Counted from the first letter of the stretch, positions 11,174 through 23,590 are shown. The stretch is DNA of 64,000 nucleotides from Vesta saturnalis (GCA_036346205.1 JARFJB010000821.1:2808722-2872721), one strand, 5' to 3'. Notes: a model not told the origin generated them from the letters alone. Made by a program: numbers and translations.

Positions 11174-11476
11174 AAAATTGAAGATTTACAAACAAATGAA
11201 ACGTTTCCAAACTTTCCACCAAATTATCTAGCTTTACTCTCAAACGCCGGTTTACTAATCGTATCAGGAGTGCAGTGTGTTTGCGCAGCTGTTGCTTCTT
11301 ATCAATCATCAAGAATTCTCTGCCCTTGTTTTAGAAGTTCAAATGGAAACTCGTCAAAAAAGCTTCAACTGGAGAACAAAGATGCATTTATTGATTCGTG
11401 GCTTGGTAAACACGCCTATCCTCCTCCCCTATACGTTGTTACAACTACATCACGCAGTACTGGAAAAAGAAGCAAA
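11174..11476 (+). CDS. internal exon of a membrane-protein gene (phase 0-0)
   Basis: The exon lies between a branch/acceptor region ending TTTATGTTTCAG and a perfect donor GTAAGT at 11477, and is open for 101 codons in one frame. It encodes a start KIEDLQTNETFPNFPPNY, a hydrophobic span LALLSNAGLLIVSGVQC to AAVASY (about residues 19-44), a CPCF palmitoylation-like motif, and a polar tail with WLGKHAYPPPLYVV. A last membrane span followed by a cytoplasmic tail is the simplest reading, and a four-span tetraspan or CD20-like protein is possible. Coding quality stands out against the surrounding A+T-rich DNA. Exons at 48241 and 48414 have matching phase. I do not recognise the gene. Confidence 0.6.
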
Positions 11477-13069
11477 GTAAGTAATATTACATTTAGCATG
11501 CAAGTAAAAGTTTATAAAACATCACTTTCTTTACGGTCTACTCACTCTTCATGCTTAAAGAGTTTATTATACATAATTACATCGCATTATGGCTATTACA
11601 CATTTCGTTTCGTACAATCATAAAGTGCAATCACCACAAAAAAGTAAATTTCACACATGTTAACTAAAAGGAACATCGTTGCATACATATTTAGGTTAAT
11701 TTTCGAAATTTTTATAGTGACTTTCTCTATTAATTAATACAATTCTTTAGTATAAAATGATGAAGATATGCCCATTTAATCATTAAGAAAGTTAGCAAGT
11801 CATCAATTTCTTTCTTTATCAATATATGGTAACTGTCAATTAACTTTCTTGTATGTTTCATTTTAGCAATATTATAATGACCTACATATTCTTCGTATGG
11901 CCTCAAGTTTATTAGTTTATATCACAATAATTATTATCTAATAATAATTACATTTTGTACCTTACCATATTTCTATAAACCTTATAAAAAGAAAACGGAA
12001 TTTTATTATTACACTATAATTATTGTTTTCTTAGTTCACAATTTTTCAGTTATTTCGGCACTGCAATGTGTTACAGAATTAAAATGTATTACTGTTAAAT
12101 CTTATCATGTAATAAGATAAGGAGGTTGCTAGGTAATTGTTGATAATGTAAATTTGTAATTTGTACCTACAATGCATTGCTAATCACAAAGCATAACTGT
12201 AATTTAAACTAAACTTAATAGGCTAGATCACTTATGACATAATAAGTGAATTTCTATGGGAATTAGAACAATAAAACATATGTCAAAAGAAATTAAAATT
12301 TTGAAAAGAATAAAATATATTCTTATTAATTTTTTATGGTCCTGCTATTAACTATAACAATTGCAACAATAAATTATACTTTTAAATTTAATTAAGTAAT
12401 TACAAAGCGTAAAAAGTTTACAATGTATTTAACGTTGTTTTATGAATAGGTATAATGTATTTAAGTAATTATATTTTCTAATTAGCTTTAAGGATAGTAT
12501 TAATTAGCTAAATAGGTACTGTTTGTTACCTACTTCTATGGTTTCTTTTGTTAGAATGTGAAGCTTTATATTAATGTGCCAGAGAAATTGTAATTATCAA
12601 GTGCCCTGTTGTTCACCTGTTTGAAATATTTCTGTTATTACTCCACGGGTCATACCTACCAATTACTGTAATGAGCAGTAAAGAATAATTAGTAATAATA
12701 GTTGTATGTAGGTACTTTCTTAAAGATACTTAATGATAAAAAATGCTACATTCATCGCTTGAATTTTTAACAAACTCAATTGGCATAATGCAACTCTGAC
12801 GATTTTTACCTTTATTGAAAATATAACACAAACTTTTTCTTTTCGTTATTGAATTTTAAAACATTTAAGAGAAATAACAGCAATTTCAGCTATCATCATT
12901 AGTAAGAGTGTAATCAGTCTTAAAACTGAACGTCAAAAATTAAGTTAAGAACGGAAATATTAGAAATCCAAAATTTAAGCTTACTTTTTTTTAACTAACA
13001 TATTTGGTCGGAACTTGATGGATTCGGAGAGTGGTCGATAGAAGAACAGTTGACTCAATGTACTAGGTG
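11477..13069. other. intron-like A+T-rich DNA
   Basis: After the donor site at 11477 I see no coding segment, repeat pair or RNA gene. The extension of the open frame to 11623 is read-through of the splice donor and is not supported. This is the start of the putative ~36.8-kb intron (11477-48240). Confidence 0.5.
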
Positions 13070-13155
13070 AGTAGAACCGAGCCACTTGTCGCCGCCATTT
13101 TGTTTTTTGTGACGTCACCCTTGGGACACCTTTGGTCGCCATTTTTTAAATATTC

Positions 13156-14265
13156 CTGTAATGTTGGTGTTGTCAATAGTGTAAAATTTAATAATAAATA
13201 AACTGGTTGTAAAAATGTTCTCATAACAAATCGTTAAACTAACTCGAGATACAATCCGTTCACCATTAATAATGCCTTTGTCCCAGTCGGTAGTTTAATC
13301 AAAGTCCAATCTTTTGTTTTGCTTAATTACCACCATTCATGCTGTTATTTCCACTTAACATCAATCGGAAAAAAAACTGTAATGTAACACTAATAAAAAT
13401 GATCTCGGAGGCCAAGTTTTTTTTAATTATGCTCGGAATAACTAAACCGAGGTTTACAATAAAAATTTTATCAAGATGTAAAAAATAAAAAAATATACAG
13501 ACTATGTTTATTAACACTTAAATTTAGAATTATATAAATTATATCTTAAAAACTAATTGTAATAGCCTTAAATTACTAAATTATGGATATAAATAAATTT
13601 TTGTACACAATCTTTTTAATAAACTCTGGTATCTAAACGATTACGAAAATGTAAACCAAAGATGATGTCATCTTTGCACCAATTTTGAAATAACAATGCT
13701 TTACGTTGTAAACTACCAAAATGGAATTTTACTTCTTATAAATTTTTCTTCATGAAATTTTGATTCCAATGTTTATTGCATTCTCTCGAAAGTTTAAATA
13801 AAAATTAAAATAAAATAAAAGTGTCAATCAAAGTGACTGCAAAAAGCAAATGTTTTAATTTTAATATAAAACTAGTTAAATATTTCTTACCATTAAATCA
13901 ATGGCACTTTTCACAAAATTTAGGTGGAAACCCAAAAATGGATTCCTGCATCAGACAGCGTAGCACCAGAAATGAAAAAATGTACGCTTAGGAAGTCGGA
14001 TGATGACGCGTTGCACGAAGATATGAACAGAAAAAAAATAATTTAAAGAAGTGGGAGTATAGACCCTTTACGAAAATATGCACTTAAGTTACACCAAAAT
14101 GCAAATTAAGTTGCCTACCACATACTTTATAATTCAATAATAATTAAAAACTTTGTTCTTATATTTACAACTAAATGAACGAAGAACGTAAATTACGGTA
14201 TATTTTAATACAACTCAAAATGGGTTGTTACATGCCCACGTGGGGATCGTATTTTTTTCACCTGA
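13156..14265. repeat. left-arm-only block of the foldback element
   Basis: The inverted arms are collinear up to about 13150 and again from about 14270, while the right arm passes directly from one to the other near 18965. These ~1.1 kb are therefore an insertion in the left arm or a deletion from the right. No coding domain is recognised; the minus-strand open frame at 13323-13517 is Phe/Ile-rich and unsupported. Confidence 0.5.
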
Positions 14266-14579
14266 GAATAAAAAGATTTTATTTATTCTGTTATTAATAT
14301 TTATTAGGGCCCGTTTTTATCAAAAGAAATTGTACATTTTTTTTAATCCCATCTATAGATTTTGACCTAATTTATTTATACATTGGAGGTTGTATTCTAA
14401 TAAGGGGTCCTAGTCTTTTCCTAGTGTTTTCATAATAAAAAGATTTTATTTAATATGTTATTAATATTTATTAGGGTCCGTTTTTATCAAAGGAGATTGC
14501 ATAATTGTTATTAAAATTATTATTACATTTCTTTTAACCTCATCTACAGATTGTGACCTAATTTATTTATACATTGAGG

Positions 14580-14680
14580 CGTTGTATTCTAATAAGTGGT
14601 CCTAGTCTTGTAAGACGGGCATCTGTTCGCAGGCTTCGCCCCTGTCATAAAAGTTGTATTCTAATAATGGGGAAAGATTA
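14580..14680. repeat. outlying unit of the foldback tandem repeat
   Basis: TTGTATTCTAATAAGTGGTC followed by CTTGTAAGAC and GGCTTCGCCCCTGTC is one unit of the array found at 16784-17580. Its mirror lies at about 18770-18845 in the right arm, so these units sit in the arms as well as the loop. Confidence 0.7.
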
Positions 14681-15639
14681 ATAGATAAGACATGTAAAGA
14701 TGACAAGTGTTTCCATAATAAAAAGATGTTATTTAATCTGTGTTTATTATTATTAATATTTATTAGCGTTGTCTTGATTCTTATCAAGGATAAAAAAAAC
14801 TAACCCTTAAACGATTATGTTCTGTGCAATCTTTAAGACTGCATTTAAGCGCTAGCTCAATTTTTTTCAATATCTGAATAACGACCTCGAAACTGTAACC
14901 ATTAACATTATACATATAAATGAGTAATTAAGTTGCATAATTAGTTTGCTTTACAATTCATGTTTTGAACGATTTTTCACCTTCAGAACGTTAAATTGTA
15001 TGTACAAGGTTTAAGCAGAAATAAGTAAAATGCATTAATACTATAAATGGTTACACATATGCATTATGGGCTGTTTTAAGCTTCATCGTGTACTCCCTTT
15101 AATAGTGCTACCAACTATCAATTAAAAGTAAATATTTAAAGTCGACTGCTAAATTATATGCTCAAGGTTTCAGTAGAAAATAAATTGCATTAAATGGTTA
15201 CACATATGCATTATAGGCTGTTCTACGTTTCACTGCGTGCTCCTTTTAATAATGTTATTAATTAAAAGTAAATATTGAAGGTTGACAGTTAAAATTATGT
15301 GTACAAGGTCTAAGCAGAAAATAAATGCATTAAATGGTTACACGTATGTATTATAGACTGTTTGTGAGTCTTAGTTTAGGGATGACTTTTTTAAAATTAA
15401 TTGCATTACTTTTAGTACCCAGATTAAATTACATAAAATTAATTATTGATATGGAATATCATACTTTCTTTAAAAACAGTAAAATATATTCATAGCCATA
15501 AAGCTTATAATACAGATTAACTACTCTTTATTTATATAGATCAAGGTCGCAAAAAGGTGCTACAGTAAATTACCGAAAACACCCTCAAATCTAGGTAATC
15601 CGTAATCTCCTATGTTAAATATTAGTGTGAAGACATTTT

Positions 15640-16110
15640 GAGCAGTCAAGATTTTTGGAATGGGTGCAATTCCCCTTATGTTCAAAATTAAGGGCAGCGT
15701 AATTTAACCTATCTGGATCTTCATAGAGAACACCACTACCATCACATTTTAATCTTGAGCGGTTATGTAGCTTATTAACAAGTAAAACAGCTAATACCCT
15801 GATACTGCCTCATAATAATACTCATTCGATGCTTTAAAAAATACATGCAGCGGATAATATACAATCTTTATTTGCCGCTATTATTATTACACAGATATGG
15901 TATTATTCTTAAAATTAGCTAATTTCCCCACACCACCTTGAAATACTACATAGGTCTTCAATTCTTCTTCATTCCTGAAGCTGTACCGCATACATCTTTC
16001 TTGAGATTATCCAATTCCTGATTAGTAGCAGGTTTTCTAATACACAAGACAGCGTCTTCAATACAGCGGTGTATACACCGAAAAATGTCTTGTGTTTTCT
16101 TCTTCTTTAA
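15640..16110 (-). pseudogene. unrecognised gene fragment, family copy 1
   Basis: On the minus strand, broken frames encode the segments CIHRCIEDAVLCIRKPATNQ, ELDNLKKDVCGTASGMKKN (about 16085-15970) and VLYEDPDRLNYAALNFEHKG followed by Cys residues (about 15750-15640). Related segments occur at 24770-25160 (IEDSVYVLENVLQSRN, then Asn-Glu-Tyr-Gly-Thr-Ala-Ser) and at 25870-26193. Three diverged copies in the same orientation, each inside an inverted-repeat element, suggest an element-borne gene. I do not recognise the protein. Confidence 0.45.
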
Positions 16111-16783
16111 GCTAGATTTTGCCTCTATACAGCATACAAGTATACCAGACTCTAATTAGAACACTATCTTTTTAATCCTCTAATTTTTACCGATAAGGGT
16201 CTGCCATGCCATGCCATGCTATCACATAAGACGGCTTTACATACAGGTTCTGTTTCGGCTAAACTGTCCAAAAAGGATTTTAGATTTATAAAATGTACGC
16301 CCAGAAGAGATATTAGAGTGTTGCTGCAGAAACAAAAAAGTGTACACGCATAATTCTACAGCGAGAGATTTACTCGAGGCATGTACATTGCGAGTAACAT
16401 TTTTTTTCGAGTTATGGTGGACTGATCTTTGTGATATGCAATCTTTAAGTAATCACAGTAATAGATACAGCTACATACTAGCGGTTATCGGGATGTTTAG
16501 CAAGAGGATTTGGATATGAGTTCTTAAAACCAAGACAGTCGCATCTGAATGCATTCACCGTTGTTTTAGAAAAGCGATAAACTTCTTCATATAGGTAAAA
16601 GTTTGTGACGCGAGGCTTTCGGCGAAGGCTATTTCGGTGACCCCCACTCTAACTCTCCCCGAACATAACCAAGATTGTAAGACAGGTGTAGGGCGTCGCA
16701 ACTTGTTCTCGGGTCTTCGCTCCTTGTCGTGATCGGAACTTGTTGTGGGCCTTCGTGTATTGTCATGGTACCCTTGGCGGAAA

Positions 16784-17580
16784 ATTGGAACTTGTATTAT
16801 AATAAGGGGCCTGATTCTAACTTGTAAGACAGATATAGGACTGCGCAGCTTACTCTCGGGGCTCTGCGCCCTTGTCGAGGCCCCATTGGCGGAAAATCTT
16901 AATTTGTATTTAAGTCTCTGCAGGTTATGGCTGGAAATATGAATTTGTGTTTTAATAAGGGACATAATGCTAACTTGTAAGACAGATGTAGGGCTTAGCA
17001 ACTTACTCTCAAGCCTTCGCCCCTTGACCAAAAATTTGAACTTGTTTGTGGCGCCATCTATGATGGGGAATTTGAACTTGTATTCTAATAAGGGGAACCT
17101 AACGCCTAACTTATAAGTTATAAGACAGGTATACGGCTTCGTGACTTACTTTCAGGGCTTCGTGACTTACTTTCGGGGCTTCGCATCCTTGAACTTGTAT
17201 TCTAATAAGGGGGACTAATGCTAACTTGCTTCCGGTTCTTAGCCCCCCGGTCCCTTGGTGGGAAATTTGAATTTGTAGTTAAGTCTACATTCTGATTGTT
17301 TATTACGAGAAATTTGAACTTGTATTCCAATAAGGGACCTAATACTAATTGATCAGACAGGTGTAAGGCCTCGTAACTTGCTCTCGGGGCTTAGCCCCCT
17401 GGCCCCATTGGCAGGAAATTTGGACTTGTATTCTAATAAACGGGCCTAATGGTAATTTTTAAGACAGGCGTATGGCCTCGCAACTTGCTCTCGGGGCTTC
17501 ACACCCTTGGCTGTAAATTTGAATTTGGATCTTATAAGGGTCCCTAATGTTAACTTGTAAGACACGTGTAAAGGGTTTCG
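16784..17580 (+). repeat. tandem array, about seven ~105-155-base units
   Basis: Each unit begins CTTGTATTCTAATAAGGG, continues with CTAATGCTAACTTGTAAGAC, AGGTGTAGGGCTTCGCAACT, a CTCGGGGCTTCGCCCC hairpin-like block and GGAAATTTGAA. Units start near 16784, 16940, 17070, 17190, 17310, 17425 and 17528. They form the loop of the foldback element. Arginine/leucine-rich minus-strand frames over the array repeat with it and are not genes. Confidence 0.85.
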
Positions 17581-19084
17581 CAAGTTTGCGTCGCCCTACA
17601 CCTGTCTTACAATCTCAATTATGTTCGGGGAGGGTTGGAGTGGGGGTTACCGAAGCAGCCGTCGGAAAATTTTACCTATATGAAGGAGTTTATCGCTTTT
17701 CTTAAAAACAACGGTGAATTCTATCAGATGCGACTGTCTTCGTCTTAAGAACTCATATCCAAATCCTCTTGCTAAACACATCTATAACTGCTAGTATGTA
17801 GCTGTACCCATTACTGTGACTACTTAAAGATCACATACCACAAAGATCAGTCCACCATGGCTCGAAAAAAATGTTACTCGCAATGTACATGCCTCGAGTA
17901 AATTTCTCTCTGTATATTTATGCGTGGTGTACACTATTTTGTTTCTGTAGCAACACTCTAATATCTCTCCAGGGAGTACATTTTATAAATCTAAAATCCT
18001 TTTTGCGACAAGATATATTTCAGGCGATAGAGTACCTGTATGTAAAGCCGTCTTATGTGATAGCATGGCATGACAGACCCTTCATGTATGTGTAACCATT
18101 TACTGAATTTATTTTCTGCTTAGACCTTATGCACATAATTTTAACTGTCAACCTTCAATATTTACTTTTAATTAATAACATTATTAAAAGGAGCACGCAG
18201 TGAAACGTAGAACAGCATATAATGCATATCTGTAACCATTTAATGCAATTTATTTTCTACTTAAACCTTGAGTATATAATTTAGCAGTTGCCCTTCAATA
18301 TTTACTTTTAATTGATAGTTGATAGTATTATTAAAGAGAGGAGGCAATGAAGCGTAAAATAGCCTATAATGCATATATGTAACCATTTATCGTATTTTAC
18401 TTATTTCTACTTAAAACTTGCACATATAATTTAACGTTCTCAAGGTTGAAAGTCGTTTAAAACATGATATGTAAAGTAAACTAATTATGCAACTTAAGTA
18501 CTCATTGATATGTATAATGTTGAAGGTTACAATTTCGAGGTCGTTATTCAGATATTGGAAAAATTTGATCTAGTGCTTAAATGCAGTCTTAAAGATTGCG
18601 TAGAATATAATAGTTTAAGGACTAGGTTTTTATATCTTTGATAAAAATCAAAAACCCTAATAAATATTAATAATAATAAACAAAGATTAAATTACATCTT
18701 TTTATTACGAAAATACTTGTCAGCTTTACATGTCTTATCTATTAATTCTTCCCCATTATTAGAATACAGTTTTTATGACAGAGGCGAATCCTGCGAACAG
18801 ATTCCCGTCTTACAAGACTAGGACCCCTTATTAGAATACAACCCCCAATGTAGAAATAAATTAGCTCACAATCTGTAGATGGGGTTAAAAAAATGTAATA
18901 ATAATTTTAATAACAATTATGCAATCTCCTTTGATAAAAACGGGCCCTAATAAATATTAACAACAGATTAAATAAAATATATTAAAAAAATGACGACCAA
19001 AGGTGTCCCAAGGGTGACGTCACAAAAAACAAAATGGCGGCGGCAAGTGCATCGGTTCTACTTAGATGTGTGAAAGCACTCTGG

Positions 19085-20000
19085 TCATGCTTGACTAATG
19101 TGGCCTAAACATGTCTACAATCAGCCGCTAATTATCCACCACTTTGCTACGTTGAAATTAAATTTTGCGCGCCAATAGGAAATAACTTGCAGCAAAACTA
19201 TAGGCACGGATAACTTCACGAAACCGGGAACTTTTAAACAGATTTTTTCTTATGTAGCAATTAAGTGCCAATTGGCGCCATTTTGCGCCGTTAAGGTAAA
19301 ATTTTGCGCATTTGTAGGAAAGACATTATAAAATTACATTAACACGGCTAACTTCACAACCGTGGACTTCTGCAAGATCATTTTTTCCTATGCAGTAATT
19401 TAGCGCCAATTATTCCACCGTTTTGCGCCAATAAAATAAAATTTTATATCGACAAAGCTAACTCCATAGTCGTATTAATAAATTAATCTTTTCTTGTGCA
19501 GTAAGTAAGCACCTATTATGCCCCTTTTTGCGTCGTTGAAGTTAAGAACAAGTCATTGTAAAAATCACATCAATACGGCTCCACAGCCGTGAACTTCTAC
19601 ATAAATATTTTTTTAGTAATTAGGCGCCAACTATGTGCTGTTTTGCTCCGCTAAATTTTTCGCCCCCGTAGGGAATAAGTTCTCGCTAGAACTATGCGGG
19701 ATTTGCGCTGCTAAAATGAAATTTTTCGCAGCTATAGGAAATAATAAACTACATATACTGGTCTAGCTTCATAGTCTTATAAACTTTTCTCTTCTCTTGC
19801 GCGCTAATTAGGTACTTATTCACGGTTTTCCGCGGTTAAAGTTAAGTTTTGCGCACCTATAGGAAACAAGTTATTGTAAAAATTACGTCAATATGGCTAC
19901 CTCCACAGTCGTAAATTCTCCAAAAAACTTGATTTTTTTATTTATTAATTACGCGCCAATTATTCATTGTTTTGCGCCGCTAAAATAAAATTTTGCACCC
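19085..20000. repeat. ~125-base minisatellite, about seven degenerate copies
   Basis: Units contain TTTTGCGCC, AAAATTTTGCGCA, TATAGGAAATAA, ACGGCTAACTTC with CACAGCCGTGAACTTCT, and TTTTTTCTTATGTAGTAATT. Copies are recognisable near 19130, 19270, 19400, 19510, 19630, 19810 and 19950. It abuts the right end of the foldback element, and the sequence right after it (20005-20060) matches 10270-10335 inverted. Confidence 0.75.
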
Positions 20001-20671
20001 CACGACACACGACCTTCCAACCTGCAAAGTGAAAATTAAAAGAAATGAAACAATTTTAATAATAATGATTTAGTAGATTTAATATTTCTGATTTATAGGC
20101 GGTTTAATAATCTATTAAAGATTTGGCTCATTTTTACTAAAATAAAATAAGATTCCGTAGTTAGTTTGTTCATATGCATTCCATACTATGATAGCAGGCG
20201 TATATTTGTGTTTTCATATATTTATTTAAAATTTTAAATAATTATTAGGACTAAAATCATTTACTGAAGACAATAACTACAATTCTTATGGAATCCTTTA
20301 AATTTGTAAAAAAAAAACTAATAAAAATAAATGAGTATTTTAATTACAGTATGTGCAGTTTAATTCAAACACCAGACTTCAAAATGTCGATTGGATCTTT
20401 GCCATTTGCTTGTGTTATTTGTTTTATAATCAGATCTGTTTGGTATAATGGTAATCACGTTCCTGCATGTACTGATTTATATGCAGCTAATAATTTCCAT
20501 TAAAATGTTCATTTCATTGGTTCTTAATTAAAAATTGGAAAAGGATAAGTAAGTGAAAATTTCGTAATAATCATTCTACTGGTAGTATTACTAATGAACA
20601 TACTCGACCCATTCAATTTTGACAACTTTCAAGGAGAGGAAATTAAACGTGTTAAAATAACTCAAGGCATA
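20001..20671. other. no gene recognised
   Basis: A 60-base piece at its start matches the 10.3-kb element core inverted. The remaining sequence is A+T-rich; the 71-residue frame at 20288-20503 is open but shows no domain or splice context. Confidence 0.45.
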
Positions 20672-21003
20672 ATTTACTATTGCGTGTTTAGTAAACCACT
20701 GTCATTTTTTTGGCAGTTTTAGGCGTTTACAATTAAATATCGTTAATTAGCCAATTCATGGTTCATAGCACTCGGTATTGGAAATTACACCTATATTGTA
20801 TCTGAAGAATTGCGAAATTATGTAAATTAAACGGAGACTCATAATTTAATTATAATAATATAATGTTATGCTTACTTAAAGTGTGGAGTGTAATATTATT
20901 GTATTAAAAATGCCTGGTTAATTTTTTTAATGTCTGAGTTAAATTAGGTGTAACGAACTCTGGAGAACTGAACACTAACCAATGCTTGTTCTGTTCTAAA
21001 ACT
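20672..21003 (+). repeat. ~330-base direct repeat, left copy
   Basis: This matches 26325-26708 in the same orientation over its whole length, including GCGTGTTTAGTAAAC, ATATCGTTAATTAGCCAATT, AAAAATGCCTGGTTAATTTT and CCAATGCTTGTTCTGTTCTA. The right copy has ~40 extra bases near its start. The two copies flank the inverted-repeat element at 21308-26325. Confidence 0.8.
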
Positions 21004-21015
21004 GTATTACTATCT

Positions 21016-21300
21016 TATTATAAGTTTTTGTTATGAACGAATAAGTTCAAAGGTAAATATGTAATTAAAATTATTATTAATTTTATTAAATACATAATAA
21101 AGTTTACCTCAGTAGATTCGAACCTACGACTTGTACTTTGCTAGAGTACCGCGCTACCAACTGCGCCACCAAGGTTCAAGCCCCAATCGATGCAAATTTT
21201 GTCTTTATGTATGTAGAACTACAAAGTACAAGTCGTAGGTTCGAATCCTACTCGAGGTAAACTTTTATTTATGTATTTAATAAAATTAATAATAATTTTT
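21016..21300. mobile_element. tRNA-containing foldback insertion with 12-bp TSD
   Basis: The 12 bases GTATTACTATCT occur at 21004-21015 and again at 21301-21312. Between them, about 21062-21140 and 21215-21300 are inverted copies (AATTATTATTAATTTTATT on one side, its complement on the other). One arm carries a nearly complete tRNA-Ala-like sequence and the other its 3' half. The duplication and palindrome together mark a discrete insertion. Confidence 0.65.
21106..21175 (-). tRNA. tRNA-Ala(AGC)-like sequence, probably a pseudogene
   Basis: On the minus strand the 7-base acceptor ACCTTGG pairs with CTGAGGT. The D arm is GCGC..GCGC and the anticodon arm GTACT/AGTAC encloses CTAGCAA (anticodon AGC). 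The T arm contains GGTTCGAAT, matching the pol III B box. One base is missing from the T stem: the inverted partial copy at 21218-21257 keeps the longer form GGTTCGAATCCTAC. The D arm and B box are good, but the defect and the palindromic context argue against a functional gene. Confidence 0.55.
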
Positions 21301-21407
21301 GTATTACTATCTATTTCAAAAAGCAAGATAGATCAGTTTGAATGCTCATAACTTTTTTATTGTAAGCCCAATTGAGGTGAAACTTGGCAGAGGTCTTTCC
21401 TGTAGAC

Positions 21408-22951
21408 ATAGGTGGTAGGCATGTATACTCCATGCCAGCCGGGGAGGTACCACCACCCTTACCATGGGCTCCTTAATATTGGGTCTCCGATTTTCTGAGC
21501 TCGGTAAGGGCTGCCGGTTACCTTTCCCATCATCCTTAATCTATTCTCATCCTTATTTCTTCCTTCTCACCCTCACTGTCTTCCTATCGGATTAAAAGTC
21601 CCAAATTAAAAAATAAGATGGCTGTGGTTTCTAGGGTTACAAATTCCGGACATAAATTCCTGCCCCATTCGGATGTCAGGGAGGGCAGGGCCCAAGCGAC
21701 CTCGGTCATCGAAAGTATCAACTTTCTGATTCACTACTGCAACATCCGCGGTATCAGGTCTAATCTTAATGCTATTCACCAACATCTTGAACAATTACAA
21801 CCTGATATATTGTTTCTATCTGAAACACAAGTCTCCTCTGAAAGCTCCGAGTCACCCGACTTGCAATTTCCTCAATACCATCTTCACTCTAACTTTCGAT
21901 ATAAAGGAGGCGTATGTGCGTACATCAAGGACAGAATTGCTTGCAAGAGGGTTTCTTCCTTAGAAAATAAAAATTTTGACGTGATTTGGTTTAAACATTC
22001 TGGTCCTAATTTTGTGAAATTCTACTGTTGCATCTATAGGTCTCCTAATGACAGCAACTTTCAAGACTTCTTCGATTACCTTAGTATGAAAGTTGACTAT
22101 CTCCTGTATCAGTTTCCATCTTGCGATATCTCATTTGTAGGCGATTTGAATGTTCATAACTCTAGTTGGCTTCAATTTTCATCTACTACAAATCCCGCTG
22201 GTCATAGTGCAGAAACATTTGCTATTTCATGTGATCTCACACAAATGATTTCTGAACCCACAAGAATCTGATAACCCTAACCATACTCCATATCTTCTAG
22301 ATCTTTTCTTACATCAAACCCTCTTGTTTATAAAACTTCCGTTCTTTCGCCTTTAGGTCTTTCCGACCATTGTCTAATAAAAATCATTTCTACTGTACCT
22401 AATTCCACTGTTGTTCGCAAAACCGATAGAACCTTGCGGTGCTTTAAGTCAGCTAGATGGAGTGATTTACGGGATTTCTTTGCAACCTTTCCATGACGTG
22501 AATATTGTTTTAAGTCGTCCTCTTCTTCGGACATCGCTCTTTCAGTATCTGAAGTCATCCTCATGAGAATGGAGTTGTACATTCCGAAAAAACAGTACCG
22601 TGTAGGTCATTCACGTTCCCAACTCTGGTTCAATAAGGCTTGTTCTGATGCAATATCTTTAAAAAATAAATGTTACATTAAATGGAAATCCAATAAATCG
22701 GTTGACAGTCATGTAGAATACGTTAGTGCTAGAAATATCTGCAAAGGTGTCATCACTAAAACTAAAAAGTTGTTCGAACAACGAAAATGCAATGAACTAG
22801 CTACATCTCCTTTAGGCAGTCGTAAATTTTGGTCTTTAGCAAAGCCATTAGTAAAACTTTCGAACATCTTCATTTCGACATCTATTGACGGATCGGTAGT
22901 TGCTGATTCTGTAGACAAAGCCAACGTTTTTGTGGATTTGTTTGCAACGTG
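21408..22951 (+). mobile_element. LINE copy C, 3'-truncated
   Basis: It starts at GGTGGTAGGCATGTATACTC, the same 5' end as copy D, and has the intact leader and an ATG at 21618. The frame 21618-22271 gives the APE endonuclease start: CNIRGIRSNLNAIHQHLEQL, LFLSETQ, a Tyr-Arg-Ser-Pro motif and SFVGDLNVHN. A deletion near 22268 shifts the frame; SDHCLI is still readable near 22360. The sequence stops at 22951, in the linker before the reverse transcriptase, where it runs into a minisatellite. LINEs normally truncate at the 5' end, so loss of the 3' end implies later deletion or rearrangement. Confidence 0.85.
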
Positions 22952-22954
22952 AGG

Positions 22955-23045
22955 GACAGATGTAGGGGTTGGTCTTGGGCCTGGAGCTGGTCTTGGGGGT
23001 TTGGTCTTGGACTTGGGGTTGGTCTTGGACCTGGAGTTGGTCTTA
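22955..23045. repeat. TTGGTCTTGGACCTGG minisatellite
   Basis: Five or six imperfect copies of a ~17-20-base G+T-rich unit (GGTTGGTCTTGGACCTGGAG) run from the end of LINE copy C. Confidence 0.85.
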
Positions 23046-23284
23046 GGATGATTTTTGATGGTCAGATTTAACCCTAATTAAGGTCCTTTTGGTTGTATTA
23101 AGAGCTGTACCCCTGAAGGTTAGGCAAACGCACACGCATACAATGTTGAAAATTGCATAATTACCCTAATAAGATATTATTATTAAAATTATCGATCCTA
23201 TTGTTTTAAAATGGTCATATGCTTATTGGGTACGTTCGGATGATCTTTTACCTATACGAGAAATTTATTTATACGTTATATTTC

Positions 23285-23590
23285 TAATAAGGAGGTTCTT
23301 GTAAGACACGTATAGGGCTTCATAACTTGTTGTCGGGCCTTCGCCCCCTGGCTGGAGATGGTATGGGAGCCCTAACCTTATAAGACAAGTGCAGAGCTTA
23401 GCTCCTATCGTGGCCCGCTTGGTGCAATTGTATGCGGTTCTAACTTAATCTTACAGCTGTAGGCCTTCGCCCCGTCATACAAAATTGTATTCTAATAAGG
23501 AGACACTAGCCTTGTAAGACAGGACTTGTATCAGGGTCTGCGCCCTGGCCCTTTTGAGTTAAAATTGATTTTAGTGCCATCTAGTGGCGT
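23285..23590 (+). repeat. decayed foldback-type tandem units
   Basis: At least three units of the 16784-17580 array are recognisable: CTTGTAAGACACGTATAGGG, GGGCCTTCGCCCCCTGGC, TTGTATTCTAATAAGGAGAC and a final CTTGTAAGACAGG with TCTGCGCCCTGGCCC. Same orientation as in the foldback element. Confidence 0.7.

Larger units (their letters stand above)
13070..19062. mobile_element. 6-kb foldback element with tandem-repeat centre
   Basis: The ends are inverted: AGTAGAACCGA then CCGCCATTTTGTTTTTTGTG and TGACGTCACCC at 13070-13125 face their reverse complements at 19062-19010. Further inside, 14290-14600 faces 18780-18970, 14795-15380 faces 18090-18660, and 16196-16706 faces 17582-18090. The left arm alone has two extra blocks (about 13156-14265 and 15365-16190). 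The centre (16784-17580) is a same-orientation tandem array. Arms with internal repeats around a loop recall Drosophila Foldback elements, but no sequence relation is claimed. Confidence 0.75.

Noticed and set aside
11477..11623. Extension of the 11-kb exon to the next stop
   Set aside because: It begins exactly at a consensus GTAAGT donor and loses coding character.
16555..17031. 158-residue minus-strand frame with repeated Leu-Arg-Ser-Pro-x-Ser-Val-Leu-Gln
   Set aside because: The protein repeat simply follows the DNA tandem array in the foldback loop; no domain and no stable length.
21220..21260. Second tRNA gene
   Set aside because: Only the 3' half (T arm and acceptor) is present; it is the inverted partial copy within the foldback insertion.
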